A stretch of 64,000 nt of DNA from an uncultured Collinsella sp. (GCA_902494195.1 CABUSH010000005.1:44792-108791); one strand, 5' to 3'; positions 1 to 8,836 are shown, counted from the stretch's first letter. Numbers and translations are program-made. Notes: generated by a model not told the origin, from the sequence alone.

Positions 1-1308
1 CTGGCGTACGATTTGGTGGATGAGGCTGGGGAGAGCGTCGTTGCCGTCGAAGGCGATCGTCTGCTCTGCCCGCGTGACTATCTGGGCATTGCTCATTTAC
101 CCGAGCTTGTTGCTGCCGGGGTGGCGTCGCTCAAGATCGAGGGGCGTATGAAAAACCCCGACTACGTCTACAACGTGGTGCGGGCGTGGCGCCGGGCGCT
201 CGATATGCTGCGCGATGGCGCGTGGGATCCCGATGCCGTGCTGGCGCTCGAGCGTGAACTGGGAAGGTCGTTTAACCGCGGGTTTACCGACGCGTATTTG
301 CGAGGCCGCTCGGGTGCGGAGCTTATGAGTTTTGAACGCGCGATCAACCAGGGCGTGCGTGTGGGGCGCTTGGTCGCTGTGGGCCACGAAGAGGTGACCG
401 TTGAGCTCGACGCCGCCGTGGCGGCGGGCGATACGCTCGAGATCAGGTTTTACCCGGGTGCCGACGCGCGTCCCGATGTACCTAAACGCTGGCCGCAAGT
501 TCCCTGCCCGGTGGATGCCGCGGCGGGGGAGCGCATCGTTGTCCATTGCAAGCGTAAGGTTGACACGGGCTGCGAGGTGTACCTGATTCGCAGCGCCGGC
601 GTGTTGGATCAGACGGCGGCGGTGTTGGAGCGCATGCAGGCCGAGGCGGGTGCGATTGCGCCCGTTGCGCGTGCCGTTGAGGTGCTGCCCTTGGATAGCG
701 TTGCGGTAGATGGCGGTGCGTCGACGGAGCTGGTGGAGTGCGCGGTTCCCGCTCGCATGGTTTTTGCTTGGCAGCTGATGGATGCCGACCCGCGCGGAGA
801 ACTCGATTTGTCCGACGCCGTTGTGGTGCTTGACGAGGTGTGCCGCACGGGTGACGCTGACCGGACCCGCTCACTGATGCAGCGTGCCGGGTGCGTCGTC
901 TGCCGCAACTTGGGACAGGTGGTGATCGCTCGCGAGCTGGGCGTGACGTTTGACGTGGCGGCGCCGGTGTTCTGCGCGAATCGGGCCACGCTTACCTGGC
1001 TGCGCGGACTCGGTGCGGGGCGGGTGTACTTGCCGGCCGAGTTGCTCGGCAATGATGCGGAGCGTATTGCCGAACTGGCTGCTGAACCCGGCGTCTGGGG
1101 TCCGGTCGACGCCGACCGTCCCGAGCTTATGGTGTGCGAGCACTGCCTGCTGACCGCCGAGGGCGTCTGCGCTACCGATGCGACGGGACAGGTCCGTTGC
1201 CGCGACTGCTTGCGCCGTCGGCAGGTACGCTATCTGGTCGAGCGTGACGGTACACGCCTGCCAGTTGCCATTGACGCATGCGGCAGGACGAGGATTTTCC
1301 TGTCGTAG
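1..1308 (+). CDS. U32 family peptidase, C-terminal part (5' end outside window)
   Basis: The frame is open from the first base, so the N-terminus lies before the window; 435 codons are visible. The segment reading LKIEGRMKNPDYV near the start matches the conserved core of peptidase family U32 (collagenase-like or tRNA-hydroxylation TrhP-like proteins), where SLKIEGR follows a 'LCPRDYLGIAHLPEL' type stretch. The family signature with its paired cysteines should be upstream. Close to the C-terminus four cysteines (CEHC and CRDC) could bind a metal or cluster. U32 members act on RNA modification or on collagen-like substrates, and the sequence here does not decide which. The gene ends about 100 bases before tyrS. 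Confidence 0.85.
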   Translation: MAYDLVDEAGESVVAVEGDRLLCPRDYLGIAHLPELVAAGVASLKIEGRMKNPDYVYNVVRAWRRALDMLRDGAWDPDAVLALERELGRSFNRGFTDAYLRGRSGAELMSFERAINQGVRVGRLVAVGHEEVTVELDAAVAAGDTLEIRFYPGADARPDVPKRWPQVPCPVDAAAGERIVVHCKRKVDTGCEVYLIRSAGVLDQTAAVLERMQAEAGAIAPVARAVEVLPLDSVAVDGGASTELVECAVPARMVFAWQLMDADPRGELDLSDAVVVLDEVCRTGDADRTRSLMQRAGCVVCRNLGQVVIARELGVTFDVAAPVFCANRATLTWLRGLGAGRVYLPAELLGNDAERIAELAAEPGVWGPVDADRPELMVCEHCLLTAEGVCATDATGQVRCRDCLRRRQVRYLVERDGTRLPVAIDACGRTRIFLS

Positions 1309-1404
1309 GTGCCGCGTCGCGTCAGTTTGTTATCATATGAGAGTTTATGGACTTCCAGCACCGCCGTATCCGGTGAGGGTGCTATAGCAAAAGGAGGATA
1401 CCCA

Positions 1405-2616
1405 ATGCTGTCTGTTGACGAGCAAATGCGTATCATCACCTCGGGCGCCGCGCAGATCGTTCCCGAGGCCGACCTTCGCAAGAAGCTTGAGAAGGGCGAG
1501 CCCCTCAACATCAAGCTCGGCGTCGACCCCACCAGCCCCGACCTGCACCTGGGCCATGCCGTGCCGCTGCGCAAGATGCGCCAGTTCCAGGACCTGGGCC
1601 ACAACGTCACCCTCATCATCGGCAACGGCACCGCGCTGATCGGCGATCCCTCGGGCAAGAACTCCACGCGTCCGCAGCTTTCGCAGGAGCAGATCGAGGC
1701 CAACGCCGAGACCTACGTGAGCCAGGCCATGAAGATCCTGGACCCCGAGAAGACCACCATCGTGCACAACGGCGATTGGATCCTTTCGATGGATCTGGCC
1801 GGCCTGCTGCAGGTGTGCTCCAAGTTCACCGTTGCCCGCATTCTTGAGCGCGACGACTTTACCAAGCGCTACCAGTCTCAGACGCCGATCGCCCTGCATG
1901 AGTTCCTGTATCCCGTGATGCAGGCTTTCGACTCTGTGCAGATCAAGGCCGACGTGGAGATGGGCGGCACCGATCAGCTCTTCAACCTGCTCGCCGGCCG
2001 CGAGCTCATGGAGAAGATGGGTATGGAGCCGCAGATTGCGCTCACCATGCCGCTGCTCGAGGGCACCGACGGCGTGCGCAAGATGTCCAAGTCCTATGGT
2101 AACTACATCGGCCTGACCGACGCTCCCAAGGACATGTTCGGCAAGACCATGTCCATCCCCGACGAGATGATCGGCAAGTACTATCGTCTGGCCAGCTCGC
2201 TCACCCCTGCCGAGGTCGACAAGATCGACGCCGCCCTGGCCGATGGCTCCGCCGACCCCTACGAGCTCAAGCGCGCTCTGGGCCGCGACCTGTGCGACAC
2301 CTACCACGGTGCCGGCGCCGGCGACGAGGCTCAGGCCGAGTTCGACCGCGTGTTCAAGGAGGGCCAGCTCGCCGACTTCCCCGAGAAGCATGCCGAGCTG
2401 ACTGTCAATGACGAGGGCCAGATTTACCTCGCCGGCCTGCTCAAGGACCTGGGTCTTTCGGCCAGCGCCGGCCAGGCCCGCCGCGATATCGACGGCGGCG
2501 GCGTCAAAATCAACGGCAAGGCCGTGGCTCCCAAGAGCTACAACATCGATCCGAGCGCCCTCAAGCTGGGCGATACCCTCTCCGTAGGCAAGCGCAAGGG
2601 CTTCAAGTTGGTCTAG
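1405..2616 (+). CDS. tyrS: Tyrosyl-tRNA synthetase
   Basis: This 403-residue class I aminoacyl-tRNA synthetase charges tRNA-Tyr with tyrosine in the cytoplasm. The HIGH-type motif reads HLGH at residues 48-51 and the KMSKS loop is intact at 226-230, with the tyrosine-pocket region between them. The last ~65 residues form an S4-like RNA-binding domain (ASAGQARRDIDGGGVKING). Length fits the TyrZ/TyrS family with an S4 tail. The ATG at 1405 is chosen over an upstream in-frame start because AAAGGAGG sits seven bases before it. A strong hairpin terminator follows, so the gene appears monocistronic. Confidence 0.97.
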   Translation: MLSVDEQMRIITSGAAQIVPEADLRKKLEKGEPLNIKLGVDPTSPDLHLGHAVPLRKMRQFQDLGHNVTLIIGNGTALIGDPSGKNSTRPQLSQEQIEANAETYVSQAMKILDPEKTTIVHNGDWILSMDLAGLLQVCSKFTVARILERDDFTKRYQSQTPIALHEFLYPVMQAFDSVQIKADVEMGGTDQLFNLLAGRELMEKMGMEPQIALTMPLLEGTDGVRKMSKSYGNYIGLTDAPKDMFGKTMSIPDEMIGKYYRLASSLTPAEVDKIDAALADGSADPYELKRALGRDLCDTYHGAGAGDEAQAEFDRVFKEGQLADFPEKHAELTVNDEGQIYLAGLLKDLGLSASAGQARRDIDGGGVKINGKAVAPKSYNIDPSALKLGDTLSVGKRKGFKLV

Positions 2617-2645
2617 CAAGTAGGTCAACCTAACATGTGCAATAG

Positions 2646-2678
2646 GGCCGCAGCCGGAACTCCCGACTGCGGCCTTTT
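2646..2678 (+). terminator. Rho-independent terminator of tyrS
   Basis: An 8-bp GC stem (GGCCGCAG at 2646-2653 with CTGCGGCC at 2667-2674) is followed by TTTT, 30 bases after the tyrS stop. Confidence 0.9.
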
Positions 2679-2680
2679 GA

Positions 2681-2745
2681 GTTGCGGTGAAATAGTTCCT
2701 AAAAATGCCATACGGGCGCCCAGGCAGGAACTATTCCACCGCAAC
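2681..2745. repeat. Intergenic hairpin element, family a, copy 1
   Basis: Perfect 20-nt inverted arms (2681-2700, beginning GTTGCGGTGAAATAG, and 2726-2745) enclose a loop of exactly 25 nt and are followed by a T run. A second copy with similar arms but a different loop, also 25 nt, lies at 30574-30638 after smpB. The T run means this copy could also act as a second terminator, but the conserved arms and fixed loop mark it as a dispersed element. Confidence 0.85.
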
Positions 2746-2895
2746 TTTTTTCTCCGTCCCCAAGGGATCATTTGGCGGTGCCGTTAAGCGGATGGGATGT
2801 TAGCGGGACCTTCTTTTGGGCATACAATTGCTATTGGCTTGCTGCGGTGAAGGCTCGTCCGCTCCGCAGTTATTTCTACAGTTAAAGGAGTATGT

Positions 2896-4716
2896 ATGTC
2901 CGTTGAGGTCATGAGGTCTGTGATTGATGCAGCCGAGGGCCGCGTGCCCGTCGATACGCTGTTTACCAATGCGCAGATTGTCGACGTATATGGCCAGCGC
3001 GTGGCGCCCGGTAGCGTTGCCGTCAAGGATGGCGTAATCGTCGGCGTGCTCTACGACGGTCGCGACGATGCCGCCGGCACCTACGAAGCGACCGAGGTCA
3101 TTGACTGCCAGGGTCGCTATATCGCCCCCGGCTTTATCGACGGACATCTGCATATCGAGTCCTCGAACATCCGTCCCGCCGAGTATGCGCGCATGGCGGC
3201 GACGCGCGGCACCACCACTGCCATCGCCGACAGCCACGAGATCGCCAACGTGGCGGGGCTCGACGGCCTGCGCTTTATGATCGAGGACGGCCGTCGCGCG
3301 CCCATTTCCATCAAGTACATGATGCCCTCGTGCGTGCCCGCACTGCCCGATGAGCAGGCCGGCGCTGTGATTACCGCCGCTGACATGCAGGCGTTTTTTG
3401 CCGAGCATCCGGGCGATGTCTTTGGCCTCGGTGAGATGATGAACCTGCCGGGTGTCTTTATGGCCGACCCCGAGACCTGTGCTCGCATCGACGCCGCCAA
3501 CCAGACGCCGTCCAAGCAAGTCGACGGCCATGCGCCACTTGTTGCCGGCAAGGACCTCAACGCCTATGCCGCAGCGGGCATTATCGCCGACCACGAGTCG
3601 ACGATTCCCGAGGAGGCGCTCGACAAGCTGTCTCGTGGCATGTACGTGATGCTGCGCGAGGGTACGTGCAGCCATGACCTGGCCAACCTGTCGCCGATGC
3701 TGCTGGAAAACCCCGCCCGCGCCCGTCGCTGCTGTTTTGCGACCGACGACCGCGCTCCCTCCGATGCGCTTTCGACCGGTATGATCGACAACGCCTGCCG
3801 AGTGGCTATCGAGGCCGGTATTGACCCCGTGACCGCCATCTCTATGGCGTCCCTTTCCACGGCCGAGGCGTTTGGCCTGGACCACGGCTGTCGCGACCCG
3901 CACGAGCTGCGTGGCGCCATCGCCCCGGGCAAGCGTGCCGACCTGCTGGTGCTCAACGACCTGACGTTTGCCGCAGCTCCGCATCGCGTATATGCCGCCG
4001 GTGCTCTGGTGGCGCAGGACGGCACCTTTGTGGGCGAGATCGCACCCGAGATGGCCGAGGTTGCGGCCCTTGCCGATGAGCTGCGTGCTTCCGTTAAGCT
4101 GCCGAAGCTATCGCTCGACGTGTTCGACTATGCCTTTAAGCCGGGCGAGGCCGTGATCGACGTGGTGCCGGGCAAGGCCATCACGGGTATGGCTCGCCCC
4201 GAGAACGCCGAGGGCCTGCGCCGCATTATGCTGATCGAGCGCCACGGCCGCGGCGTGTCACTGCAGGCCAAGGGCGCCGATGGCGACGGTCCCGCCGGCA
4301 TGGGACTCGTCGGCAAGCATATCGGCCGCGGCTGGGTGCGCGGTTTTACCATCACAGGCGGCGCTATCGCCTCGACGATCGGCCACGACTCGCACAACGT
4401 GTGCGTGGTGGGCGACAACGCCGCCGATATGATGGCCGCCGTTGAGGCCGTGGGCCAAGGTGGTCACGTGCTGGTGCGCAACGGCGAGGTTGTGGCGCGT
4501 ATTCCGCTGGCGCTTGGTGGTCTGATGAGCGAGAGCACGGCCGAGGATGTCGCCGCGCAGCACGACGACTTTATGGTCAAGGCGCGCGCCATGGGTATTG
4601 AGCCGCCGCTCGACCCCATCATGGGCATCATCTTCCTGCCCCTACCGGTCATCCCGACGCTCCGCATTCGCCCCGAGGGCATGTTCGACGTCACGACCTT
4701 CACCTACGCCGACTAG
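2896..4716 (+). CDS. ade: Adenine deaminase
   Basis: The 606-residue protein belongs to the amidohydrolase superfamily. It should convert adenine to hypoxanthine and ammonia in purine salvage. The metal-binding motif appears as GFIDGHLHIESS near residue 78, followed by ADSHEIANV, GLGEMMNLPGV, DGHAPL and CFATDDRAPSD. These are in the order seen in AdeC-type enzymes, and the C-terminal domain extends to residue 606, the usual length. The ATG at 2896 has AAAGGAG seven bases upstream. The leader holds a small hairpin (CTGCGG near 2841 with CCGCAG near 2863), but I see no purine riboswitch core. The stop codon overlaps a family-e repeat. Confidence 0.95.
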   Translation: MSVEVMRSVIDAAEGRVPVDTLFTNAQIVDVYGQRVAPGSVAVKDGVIVGVLYDGRDDAAGTYEATEVIDCQGRYIAPGFIDGHLHIESSNIRPAEYARMAATRGTTTAIADSHEIANVAGLDGLRFMIEDGRRAPISIKYMMPSCVPALPDEQAGAVITAADMQAFFAEHPGDVFGLGEMMNLPGVFMADPETCARIDAANQTPSKQVDGHAPLVAGKDLNAYAAAGIIADHESTIPEEALDKLSRGMYVMLREGTCSHDLANLSPMLLENPARARRCCFATDDRAPSDALSTGMIDNACRVAIEAGIDPVTAISMASLSTAEAFGLDHGCRDPHELRGAIAPGKRADLLVLNDLTFAAAPHRVYAAGALVAQDGTFVGEIAPEMAEVAALADELRASVKLPKLSLDVFDYAFKPGEAVIDVVPGKAITGMARPENAEGLRRIMLIERHGRGVSLQAKGADGDGPAGMGLVGKHIGRGWVRGFTITGGAIASTIGHDSHNVCVVGDNAADMMAAVEAVGQGGHVLVRNGEVVARIPLALGGLMSESTAEDVAAQHDDFMVKARAMGIEPPLDPIMGIIFLPLPVIPTLRIRPEGMFDVTTFTYAD

Positions 4717-4752
4717 TCATCGGGGACGTTCTTAAACGACTAGCCGTCGGGG
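4713..4752. repeat. Intergenic element, family e, copy 1, supplies the ade stop codon
   Basis: The element begins CTAGTCATCGGGGACG, continues with TTCTTAAACGACTAG and ends with a second CGTCGGGG. Its first TAG is the stop codon of ade. Related copies are at 5713-5820 (opposite orientation, also supplying a stop codon) and 39631-39689. Confidence 0.75.
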
Positions 4753-4848
4753 TGACGTGTCGCCTGGCGCCGCGACCGTGGGACCTCTAGCATGTGTGAG
4801 CTATTTGCCAGGTCCTTGTAACGTTTACGCCCGCGGAGTCTTATTTGA

Positions 4849-4908
4849 GCTCCCTTTGGGTACGTTGGAATCGGATACACGTTCGATTCCAACAAGCCCG
4901 AAGGGAGC
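4849..4908 (+). promoter_or_regulatory. Hairpin leader sequestering the ribosome binding site of the HAD gene
   Basis: The outer arms GCTCCCTTTGGG (4849-4860) and CCCGAAGGGAGC (4897-4908) pair. A second, inner perfect 10-bp stem (4864-4873 with 4884-4893) stacks inside. The AAGGGAG at 4901-4907 is the only good ribosome binding site for the ATG at 4915, so it is buried in the stem. TTTT follows the stem immediately, so the same structure could terminate transcription. Whether it switches is inference. Confidence 0.65.
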
Positions 4909-4914
4909 TTTTCT

Positions 4915-5709
4915 ATGTTTAAACTGATTGCATCCGATATGGACGGCACACTGCTTGACGAAAACGGCCAGGTGCCTCCCGAGACCTACGAACTGATTCT
5001 GGCGCTACACGAGCATGGTGTGCATTTCGCCGCATCGTCAGGTCGTCGCTACGATCGCCTGTGCGAGTTCTTTGCGCCCGTTCGCGACAAGATGGACTTT
5101 GTCGCCGCTAACGGCGCCCAGGTCTACGCCGACGGCAAGATGGTGGACCGCGAGGTGTATTCGCACCTGGCGATTCGAAAGCTCGCCCAAGCAGTCGCGA
5201 CGTTTCCCAATCTGCATCTTGCGCTTTTTGACCGAACCAAGTCCTTTTTGCTCGATGATGAGTGCAAGTTCGTACGTGAGGTCGATAAGGACCTTCCCAA
5301 TGCCCAGCGCATTTGGGAGCTGCCCGATCCCAGCGTAAATATCATCAAGGCGAGTATCTTTTGCGATGACGGTGCCGTTATGGACAGTGCTTACGTACTG
5401 CAGCGCGAACTTGGTCAGCTCTTTACTTTTGCGCCTTCGGGCAACGCCTGGATTGATGCCATGCAGCCCGGTGTGTCGAAGGCCTCGGGCATCGCGCAGC
5501 TCGCGGAGCATTACGGCGTTGGACGCGACGAGGTCATGGCGTTTGGCGACTCGATGAACGACTACGAGATCATTCGCTTTGTCGGTACGGGCTGCGCGAT
5601 GGAAAACGCGCGCCCCGCGCTCAAGGCGGTGGCCGATCGCGTGGTGGGTTGTAATCGCGACCACGCCGTCCAGCAGGAGCTCCGTCGCGTGCTGGAGAGT
5701 CTCTCCTAA
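4915..5709 (+). CDS. Cof-type HAD-IIB family phosphatase
   Basis: A 264-residue haloacid dehalogenase-superfamily hydrolase. Motif I is DMDGTLLDENG at residues 8-18, motif II includes ASSGR near 40-44, and motif III/IV is GDSMNDYEII near residue 206, so the catalytic aspartates and metal ligands are all present. The inserted cap between them is of the C2B type. These enzymes dephosphorylate small metabolites such as sugar phosphates or flavin and pyridoxal phosphates; the substrate cannot be read from sequence. Translation should depend on opening the leader hairpin at 4849-4908. A convergent second HAD gene lies downstream. Confidence 0.9.
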   Translation: MFKLIASDMDGTLLDENGQVPPETYELILALHEHGVHFAASSGRRYDRLCEFFAPVRDKMDFVAANGAQVYADGKMVDREVYSHLAIRKLAQAVATFPNLHLALFDRTKSFLLDDECKFVREVDKDLPNAQRIWELPDPSVNIIKASIFCDDGAVMDSAYVLQRELGQLFTFAPSGNAWIDAMQPGVSKASGIAQLAEHYGVGRDEVMAFGDSMNDYEIIRFVGTGCAMENARPALKAVADRVVGCNRDHAVQQELRRVLESLS

Positions 5710-5712
5710 TCC

Positions 5713-5820
5713 GGCAGATGGGGACGTTCCTTTTCTGCCGACAGTGGGGGACAGTCCTTGCAGCTTTTTGCGAAGAGTGTCCCCAACGACTAGTCGTTTA
5801 AGAACGTCCCCAATGACTAG
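5713..5820. repeat. Intergenic element, family e, copy 2 (compound)
   Basis: On the minus strand it starts CTAGTCATTGGGGACG, continues TTCTTAAACGACTAGT, then CGTTGGGGACACTC, followed by further GGGGAC/GTCCCC blocks. It fills the whole gap between two convergent HAD genes. The CTAG at its minus-strand start provides the stop codon of the leftward HAD gene at 5817. Confidence 0.75.
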
Positions 5821-6659
5821 GCGAGGGCGGCCATGATGGTGCGGGCGACGCCGTCGTGGTCGTTGTCGTATTCGGTGATGGCGTCGGCGGCCTCGCGATC
5901 TTCGGGCTCGGCGTTGATCATGGCCATGCCATGGCCCGCTGCCTGCAGCATGGGGATGTCGTTGATGTTGTCGCCGAACGCCCAGGCGTCGGCGAGACAC
6001 TCGCCCAGATGCTCGCACAGCCATGTGAGGGCCGTTCCCTTGGTGGCTCCCGCGCCCATAACCTCGATATTCATGGCGTACGAACGCGTGACCTCAATGC
6101 CTCCGAGCGTGTCGAGCGCCGCCGCGATGGCGTCGCGATCGGCCGGGTCGTGCCAGTACATGGCGATGCGTTCGAGCGTCTCGACCTCGTCGATCTTGCT
6201 GTCGATATCCATGTCGATCGGTGTTCGTGTGCGCTTGAGCGAAGCCGCGATGTGGGGGTCGCCGCCGCAGAATTCGTCCAGGCGCGTGTAGAGCGAGCGG
6301 GGGAGGAAGCACTGCCCGTCCGCGAAAATGTCGAAGGTGATGTCATGGCCGGCGGCGATACGGTGGATACGGTGGGCGATGCCGCAGTCGAGCGGCCGGC
6401 TCAAAATGCGCGTGGCACGCGAGGCATCGGTGGGCACAACGTCGTCGAGCTGCCAGACGCTGGCACCGTTGGCGCAGACCGCGTAGTGTACGGCGGGGTG
6501 GGCGAGGATGGGCTCAAAGATGCCCGACAGCGGACGCCCCGTGCAGGGTACAAACTCAATCCCACGTCGAGCGAGTTCGTCGAGCATTGCCCAGGTGGCG
6601 TCGCTCATCTGCTTATCACTCGTCAGCAGCGTTCCATCCATATCGGAAAACACAATCAT
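5817..6659 (-). CDS. Cof-type HAD-IIB family phosphatase
   Basis: A 280-residue paralogue-like HAD hydrolase on the minus strand. It starts MIVFSDMDGTLLTSD (motif I), has PCTGRP (motif II) near residue 40 and FGDNINDIPML (motif III/IV) near residue 228. All catalytic positions are intact. Substrate is unknown. AAAGGA precedes the ATG at 6659. It lies 87 bases downstream of the citrate synthase gene on the same strand and may be co-transcribed with it and the ACT-domain gene. Its stop codon falls within the family-e repeat. Confidence 0.9.
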   Translation of the reverse strand: MIVFSDMDGTLLTSDKQMSDATWAMLDELARRGIEFVPCTGRPLSGIFEPILAHPAVHYAVCANGASVWQLDDVVPTDASRATRILSRPLDCGIAHRIHRIAAGHDITFDIFADGQCFLPRSLYTRLDEFCGGDPHIAASLKRTRTPIDMDIDSKIDEVETLERIAMYWHDPADRDAIAAALDTLGGIEVTRSYAMNIEVMGAGATKGTALTWLCEHLGECLADAWAFGDNINDIPMLQAAGHGMAMINAEPEDREAADAITEYDNDHDGVARTIMAALA

Positions 6660-6746
6660 TCGCTGCGATCCTTTCTACTGGCATAAAAAGCATGGCCGAG
6701 GGCGGTGATGCCCTGGCCACGCTCGGGTTCTATAACGGTCCGCGTC

Positions 6747-8165
6747 CTAACGATCGACGAGCGGCTTGTACTCCAGCGGCTCGATAACCGGGCGATACGC
6801 GGGACGGATGATGCGGTGCGCGCAGAAGAGCTCTTCCATGCGGTGCGCAGACCAGCCGGCCATGCGGGCGACGGCGAACAGCGGCGTAAAGAGCGTCTCG
6901 GGCACGCCGAGCATCTTGTAGATAAAGCCCGTGTACAGGTCGATGTTGGCGCAGATGGGCTTGGTCATGCCGTGATCGCGCATCACTTGCGGGGCCAGGC
7001 GCTCGATGCGCTCGATGAGCGCGAACTCCTCGCCCAGGTCCTTCTTGGCGGCAAGCGTGCGCGCGTAACGACGGCACACCTCGGCACGCGGGTCGCTCAG
7101 CGTGTAGACGGCGTGGCCCATACCGTAGATGAGACCCGTGCCGTCGAAGGCCTGCTTGTCGAGGATCTTGCCCAGGTAGACCGCGACCTCGTCCTCGTCC
7201 TCCCAATTGGAGACATGCGCACGGATGTCCTCGTGCATGGACACGACTTTGGCGTTGGCGCCGCCGTGGCGCGGGCCCTTGAGCGAGCCGATAGCCGCGG
7301 CGTAGGCGGAATACGGGTCGGTGGCCGAGGAGGACAGCACGCGGCAGGCGAACGTGGAGTTGTTGCCGCCGCCGTGCTCGGCATGCAGCATGAGCATCAC
7401 GTCGAGCAGCATGGCCTCGTCGCGGGTGAATGCCATGCCGCCGCGTAGGACCTGCAGGATGGTCTCAGCGGTGGAGAGGCCGGGTGTGGGGTGCGGTACA
7501 TGAACCTCGGAGCCGCGGCGCTTGGCGACCGAGGCCATATGCGCGAAGGCGGCGATGCGGGGGAGACGGGCGAGCATGGAGATGGCGACGTCGATTTCGT
7601 GCTCGGGTGTAATGGCGTCGGGCTCGGCGTCGAAGGCGTAGAGCAGCAGCACGGCGCGCTGAAGCACATTCATGATGCTCGACGACACCGTGGTCATGGG
7701 GAACTCGCGGACGTATTCGTCGCTCAGGTGCCTAAAAGCACCCAGGCGCTCGCAAAAGCCGTCGAGCTCTTCCTTGTTGGGCAGCGAACCCGTGATAAGC
7801 AGATAAGCGACTTCCTCGTAGCCGTAGCGGTTCTCGGCCTGGGCGTTGTTGACCAGATCCTCGATGCTGTAGCCACGAAGCGTGAGCTTGCCCTGATCGG
7901 GCACGACTTTGCCGTCGACCTTGTTGTAGCCGTGCACGTCCGAGATGCGGGTAAGGCCCGCGACCACGCCCGAGCCGTCGGCATTGCGCAGGCCGCGCTT
8001 GACGTTGTGCTCTACGAACAGGTCCTCGTCGTACGGGGCGGTCGGCAGGCCGTGGTAGAGGTTTTCGCTTTCGGGCGAAATCTGACGGCTCGCCTCGTAA
8101 TCCAGAACCAGGCGGCTCAGGTGATCGTCGAAGCGGTAGTAGATTTTCTTGGCGTCGTAGGCCAT
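6747..8165 (-). CDS. gltA: Citrate synthase
   Basis: The 472-residue protein condenses acetyl-CoA and oxaloacetate to citrate. The catalytic region shows HAEHGGGNNSTFACRV, GPRHGGANAKV and GMGHAVYTLSDPRA, which carry the substrate-binding histidines and arginines of the family. A C-terminal arginine-rich stretch (AHRMEELFCAHRIIRPAYR) is also typical. It is longer at the N-terminus than the short type II enzymes, a form common in anaerobes. In a fermentative organism it probably feeds glutamate synthesis, which fits gltBD elsewhere in the window. The ATG at 8165 has GGAGAGG upstream. An ACT-domain gene precedes it by 77 bases on the same strand. Confidence 0.95.
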   Translation of the reverse strand: MAYDAKKIYYRFDDHLSRLVLDYEASRQISPESENLYHGLPTAPYDEDLFVEHNVKRGLRNADGSGVVAGLTRISDVHGYNKVDGKVVPDQGKLTLRGYSIEDLVNNAQAENRYGYEEVAYLLITGSLPNKEELDGFCERLGAFRHLSDEYVREFPMTTVSSSIMNVLQRAVLLLYAFDAEPDAITPEHEIDVAISMLARLPRIAAFAHMASVAKRRGSEVHVPHPTPGLSTAETILQVLRGGMAFTRDEAMLLDVMLMLHAEHGGGNNSTFACRVLSSSATDPYSAYAAAIGSLKGPRHGGANAKVVSMHEDIRAHVSNWEDEDEVAVYLGKILDKQAFDGTGLIYGMGHAVYTLSDPRAEVCRRYARTLAAKKDLGEEFALIERIERLAPQVMRDHGMTKPICANIDLYTGFIYKMLGVPETLFTPLFAVARMAGWSAHRMEELFCAHRIIRPAYRPVIEPLEYKPLVDR

Positions 8166-8242
8166 GCGCGCTCCTCTCCGGTCCGCTTTGGGGCCGCGCG
8201 CTTGGACGATATGACGTCAAGCTGCCCCGAGCGGCTTGTTCG

Positions 8243-8530
8243 CTACAGGCGGTACATAAAGTTAAAGACGTCCTCGCGCTGGATGGACACGTTGACGCCC
8301 GAAAGCTCGCCGGCCTCGGCCAGCGCCTTCTGCAGCTCGGCAAAGTCGAGCTTGGACTCGGCGGTGTCGGCCAGCATGGTCATGGTGAAGATGTCCTCGA
8401 TAATGGACTGCGTGATGTCGCGGATGTCGACGTTGGCCTCGCCCAGGACACGGGTGACGCCGGCGACGATGCCGGGGCGGTTCTTGCCAAGGACGGTGAT
8501 GACGATGCGGGAGGACGAGATCTCGGCCAT
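8243..8530 (-). CDS. ACT domain-containing protein (UPF0237 type)
   Basis: A 95-residue protein made of essentially one ACT domain: it opens SSRIVITVLGKNRPGIVAGVTRVL, the typical small-molecule binding beta-alpha turn, and ends NFMYRL. Stand-alone ACT proteins of this length are thought to sense amino acids or act as regulatory subunits. In many anaerobes they sit beside a DUF711 gene, which is not present here. It is probably the first gene of a leftward unit with citrate synthase. Function beyond ligand binding is unknown. Confidence 0.88.
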   Translation of the reverse strand: MAEISSSRIVITVLGKNRPGIVAGVTRVLGEANVDIRDITQSIIEDIFTMTMLADTAESKLDFAELQKALAEAGELSGVNVSIQREDVFNFMYRL

Positions 8531-8723
8531 GGGAAACCCTTTCGCGTGGTTGCGGCGCGCGCGGGGCGCTCCGCTACGGTACAGTGTTCATCATTGTACC
8601 TGTCTGGCGCCAAAAGGGGTGTGCTTACTGCGGCGTTACACGTCTGCAACATGGGAGAAGGGGCAACAGGGCGCGTGTGCGCTGCGGTTGGCCACGCCGT
8701 GTTGCACAAAGACCGTGAACCTT

Positions 8724-8752
8724 TTGTGGGACGCGCGGCGCCGTGGTACCAT
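8724..8752 (+). promoter_or_regulatory. Sigma-70-type promoter of rpmE
   Basis: TTGTGG (8724-8729) and TACCAT (8747-8752) are separated by 17 bases. Transcription would begin near 8759, directly at the structured leader. Confidence 0.55.
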
Positions 8753-8759
8753 AGCCAAG

Positions 8760-8836
8760 TTTGTTGTCTTGGTCGGAAACCAAGACGCCTTATGCGCTGA
8801 TCGGTAACCAGCGCCTGACCAATAAGGAGTCCTACC
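8760..8836 (+). promoter_or_regulatory. Structured leader of rpmE, candidate L31 autoregulatory leader
   Basis: Two consecutive hairpins precede the ribosome binding site: GTCTTGGT/ACCAAGAC (8766-8773 with 8779-8786) and GCGCTG/CAGCGC (8794-8799 with 8809-8814). Both loops contain the same TCGGWAACCA motif, an internal repeat that could be a duplicated protein-binding site. Ribosomal leader RNAs for L31 have been predicted in several phyla, including Coriobacteria, so autoregulation by L31 is the most likely role. I identified it from position and structure, not from a covariance search. Confidence 0.6.

Noticed and set aside
2750..2895. Purine riboswitch before ade
   Set aside because: The conserved purine riboswitch core is not visible; only a small hairpin is present.
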